Positions 6,539 through 7,695 of a DNA stretch of 7,695 nucleotides are shown piece by piece. A model generated the notes under the pieces. The model worked only from the letters and a program-made list of their open reading frames with translations, had not been told where the DNA came from and did no database searches. The number at the start of each line of letters is the position of its first letter. Position 1 is the first letter of the stretch. The position numbers and the translations under genes are program-made. Source of the stretch: JBAUHN01 sp049680295 (GTDB lineage Bacteria > Pseudomonadota > Alphaproteobacteria > Rhodobacterales > Rhodobacteraceae); NCBI GenBank assembly GCA_049680295.1, contig JBAUHN010000495.1, positions 1-7,695 on the forward strand, read 5' to 3'.

Positions 6539-7255
6539 ATGGGAATAGCGACAGGGGTACAATCCGTCATTCTGAACGATGCGCTCAACGATGGGCCGAT
6601 GGGCGATGGCCTGTTTGAAGGGTTGACGGAGGACAACAAGACGAGATTGCGCAACGCCAGTCGCCCGATGTCGTTTCGCGCAGGCCAGCACATCTTTCGT
6701 CAAGGTGCCGTTCACGAGGGCATTTACATCCTGCAGGAAGGTATTGTGCGCACCTACTATGTCGCACCGAACGGGCGTGAGATCACGCTTGCACATTGGT
6801 CTGTTCCAAATTTTGTCGGCGGGCCCGAATTGTTCGGTGGGGGTGAGCATGTCTGGTCCGGTCTGGCGAAGACGGACGTTCGGGTGCTGTATGTCCCAGG
6901 ATCCGCGCTGCGAGCCTTGGTTGCGGAAATACCTGCCCTCGCCATCAGCATATTAGATGGTGTAGTGGGCAAGGCACGCTGTTACTCTGTCGTCTTGCAG
7001 ATGTTGGGGACACGCTCCGTCATGCAGCGGCTGGCCTACTACCTTCTTTTGCATGCGGAACGCACGGCGGACGGCAGCCTCGTCGTCGATACCGCGCTGA
7101 AACAGGCGGATATTGCCACAATTGTCGGCTCGACACGCCAATGGGTGTCGAGCACGCTGGAACGGTTTCGCGTAAAGGGCCTGATCGAAACAGACACCGA
7201 GGGCCGGATCACCATTATGAACCAGCGCGATCTGACAGAGATTGCCGAGACGTAG
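6539..7255 (+). CDS. Crp/Fnr family transcriptional regulator
   Basis: A 238-residue DNA-binding regulator. Residues about 25-140 form the cyclic-nucleotide-binding-type beta barrel (FRAGQHIFRQG, IYILQEGIVRTYY, a glycine-rich FVGGPELFGGGEH turn). A long dimerisation helix follows, then a winged helix-turn-helix at about 160-230, with LKQADIATIVGSTRQWVSSTLERF containing the recognition helix. There is no N-terminal cysteine cluster (the only Cys is 148), so it is not an FNR-type iron-sulfur sensor. Aligned by eye with E. coli CRP, the cAMP-phosphate-binding Arg82-Ser83 pair corresponds to His104-Val105, so canonical cAMP binding is unlikely. In the recognition helix the CRP residues Glu181 and Arg185 correspond to Gln201 and Ser205, which predicts a different DNA site. 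A stop at 6506-6508 makes the ATG at 6539 the first available start. Being divergent from the amidohydrolase operon, it probably regulates that operon; effector unknown. Confidence 0.93.
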   Translation: MGIATGVQSVILNDALNDGPMGDGLFEGLTEDNKTRLRNASRPMSFRAGQHIFRQGAVHEGIYILQEGIVRTYYVAPNGREITLAHWSVPNFVGGPELFGGGEHVWSGLAKTDVRVLYVPGSALRALVAEIPALAISILDGVVGKARCYSVVLQMLGTRSVMQRLAYYLLLHAERTADGSLVVDTALKQADIATIVGSTRQWVSSTLERFRVKGLIETDTEGRITIMNQRDLTEIAET

Positions 7256-7257
7256 GC

Positions 7258-7695
7258 TTAGTCCCTTTGCTGTTCAAAATCATCTCCAATTCTGCGGATG
7301 ACTCCGTCCTGTCCGTCAGGCGCGACAAAGCACAAGGCAGAGGGCAGGCCATCACCCCGCGTTTTGCCGGGAACGGACACAGCGCAAAGATTGAGCGGGT
7401 TCGCAAAATAGGTGTAGGTCCCCATGATGTTGTTGTTGTCCATGGGATTGGCCAGCATCTCGGATATTTTGAACATCCGCGTAACCGTCGGGACGACCAG
7501 CGCATCGAAAGGTGCTAGCTCTTTTCTGGCAAGGCGGTTCAAGAGTTTTAGCCTTCGTAATGTCGTATAGAGGTCTTGCGCACTGTAGGATCGCCCCGCC
7601 AAGATTGCCTTGCGGACGGGCTCCAGCACGGCTTCAGGATTTTCTTCGATGAATTGTCCGTAGTCCACAAGACGCTCTGCAACCAAGGCGTCTTT
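7258..7695 (-). CDS. Amidase, allophanate hydrolase-like (C-terminal part, cut by window edge)
   Basis: The last 145 residues of an amidase-signature enzyme; the reading frame stays open to the window edge (KDALVAERL...), so the true start and the Ser-Ser-Lys catalytic core lie outside. The fragment resembles the end of the amidase domain of allophanate hydrolases: VAERL, a PVRKAI helix, SAQDLYTTL, FDALVVPTV, an NPMDNNN..GTYTYFANPLNL stretch, VPGK, and GLPSALCFVAPDG. It stops about 20 residues after that motif, so the extra C-terminal domain of full allophanate hydrolases (AtzF, Dur1,2) is absent. Such enzymes release ammonia from allophanate or a related amide, which would fit a pathway that degrades a urea-type or cyclic N-compound. 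It converges on the Crp/Fnr gene with two bases between the stops. Amidase family is secure; allophanate specificity is a tentative reading of the C-terminal motifs. Confidence 0.85.
   Translation of the reverse strand, partial: KDALVAERLVDYGQFIEENPEAVLEPVRKAILAGRSYSAQDLYTTLRRLKLLNRLARKELAPFDALVVPTVTRMFKISEMLANPMDNNNIMGTYTYFANPLNLCAVSVPGKTRGDGLPSALCFVAPDGQDGVIRRIGDDFEQQRD

Noticed and set aside
6431..6850. - strand open frame (139 codons) spanning the intergenic region and the start of the Crp/Fnr gene.
   Set aside because: It overlaps a clearly conserved regulator on the other strand, lacks any recognisable motif, and would cover the divergent promoter region.

Overview
The window looks like an accessory catabolic locus of an alphaproteobacterium, probably a marine Rhodobacterales (roseobacter-type) organism. 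This rests on the moderately GC-rich coding sequence, the TAXI-type TRAP transporter, and the tightly packed mix of amidohydrolases with an AA_synth (DUF1185) protein. The taxonomic call is an inference from gene content. There are no rRNA, tRNA, CRISPR or mobile-element signatures, and every base is within or close to a coding region.

Left half, + strand (38-4404). This is a compact operon. It holds an M20 metallo-amidohydrolase starting at TTG, a fused 4TM-12TM TRAP permease overlapping it by ATGA, a 63-residue two-helix membrane protein overlapping the permease by GTGA, and a TAXI periplasmic binding protein with a clear signal peptide and a strong ribosome binding site. A strong hairpin terminator follows (4426-4460). 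The layout indicates import of a small, probably carboxylated or amide-type, solute and its cytoplasmic hydrolysis.

Middle, - strand (6413 down to 4453). A two-gene operon encodes a TRZ/ATZ/cytosine-deaminase-like metal-dependent amidohydrolase, and an AA_synth family protein whose start codon overlaps the amidohydrolase stop (ATGA). The AA_synth stop codon lies in the tail of the hairpin shared with the + strand operon, so the two operons converge on it.

Right, 6414-7695. A 125-bp divergent intergenic region separates the amidohydrolase from a Crp/Fnr-family regulator on the + strand (6539-7255). The regulator lacks the FNR cysteine cluster and the cAMP-contacting Arg-Ser pair, and it is the obvious candidate local regulator. 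Two bases beyond its stop lies the 3' end of a convergent - strand amidase resembling the amidase domain of allophanate hydrolase, cut by the window edge.

Together the genes suggest uptake and stepwise C-N bond hydrolysis of an N-containing (ureide, cyclic amide or N-acylated) compound. The substrate cannot be read from the sequence. The most unusual points are the unnamed two-helix protein inside the transporter operon, the loss of a conserved metal-ligand His in the M20 enzyme (Met instead), the loss of the HxxE glutamate in the amidohydrolase (Gln instead), and the translational coupling of an AA_synth protein of unknown reaction to that amidohydrolase.
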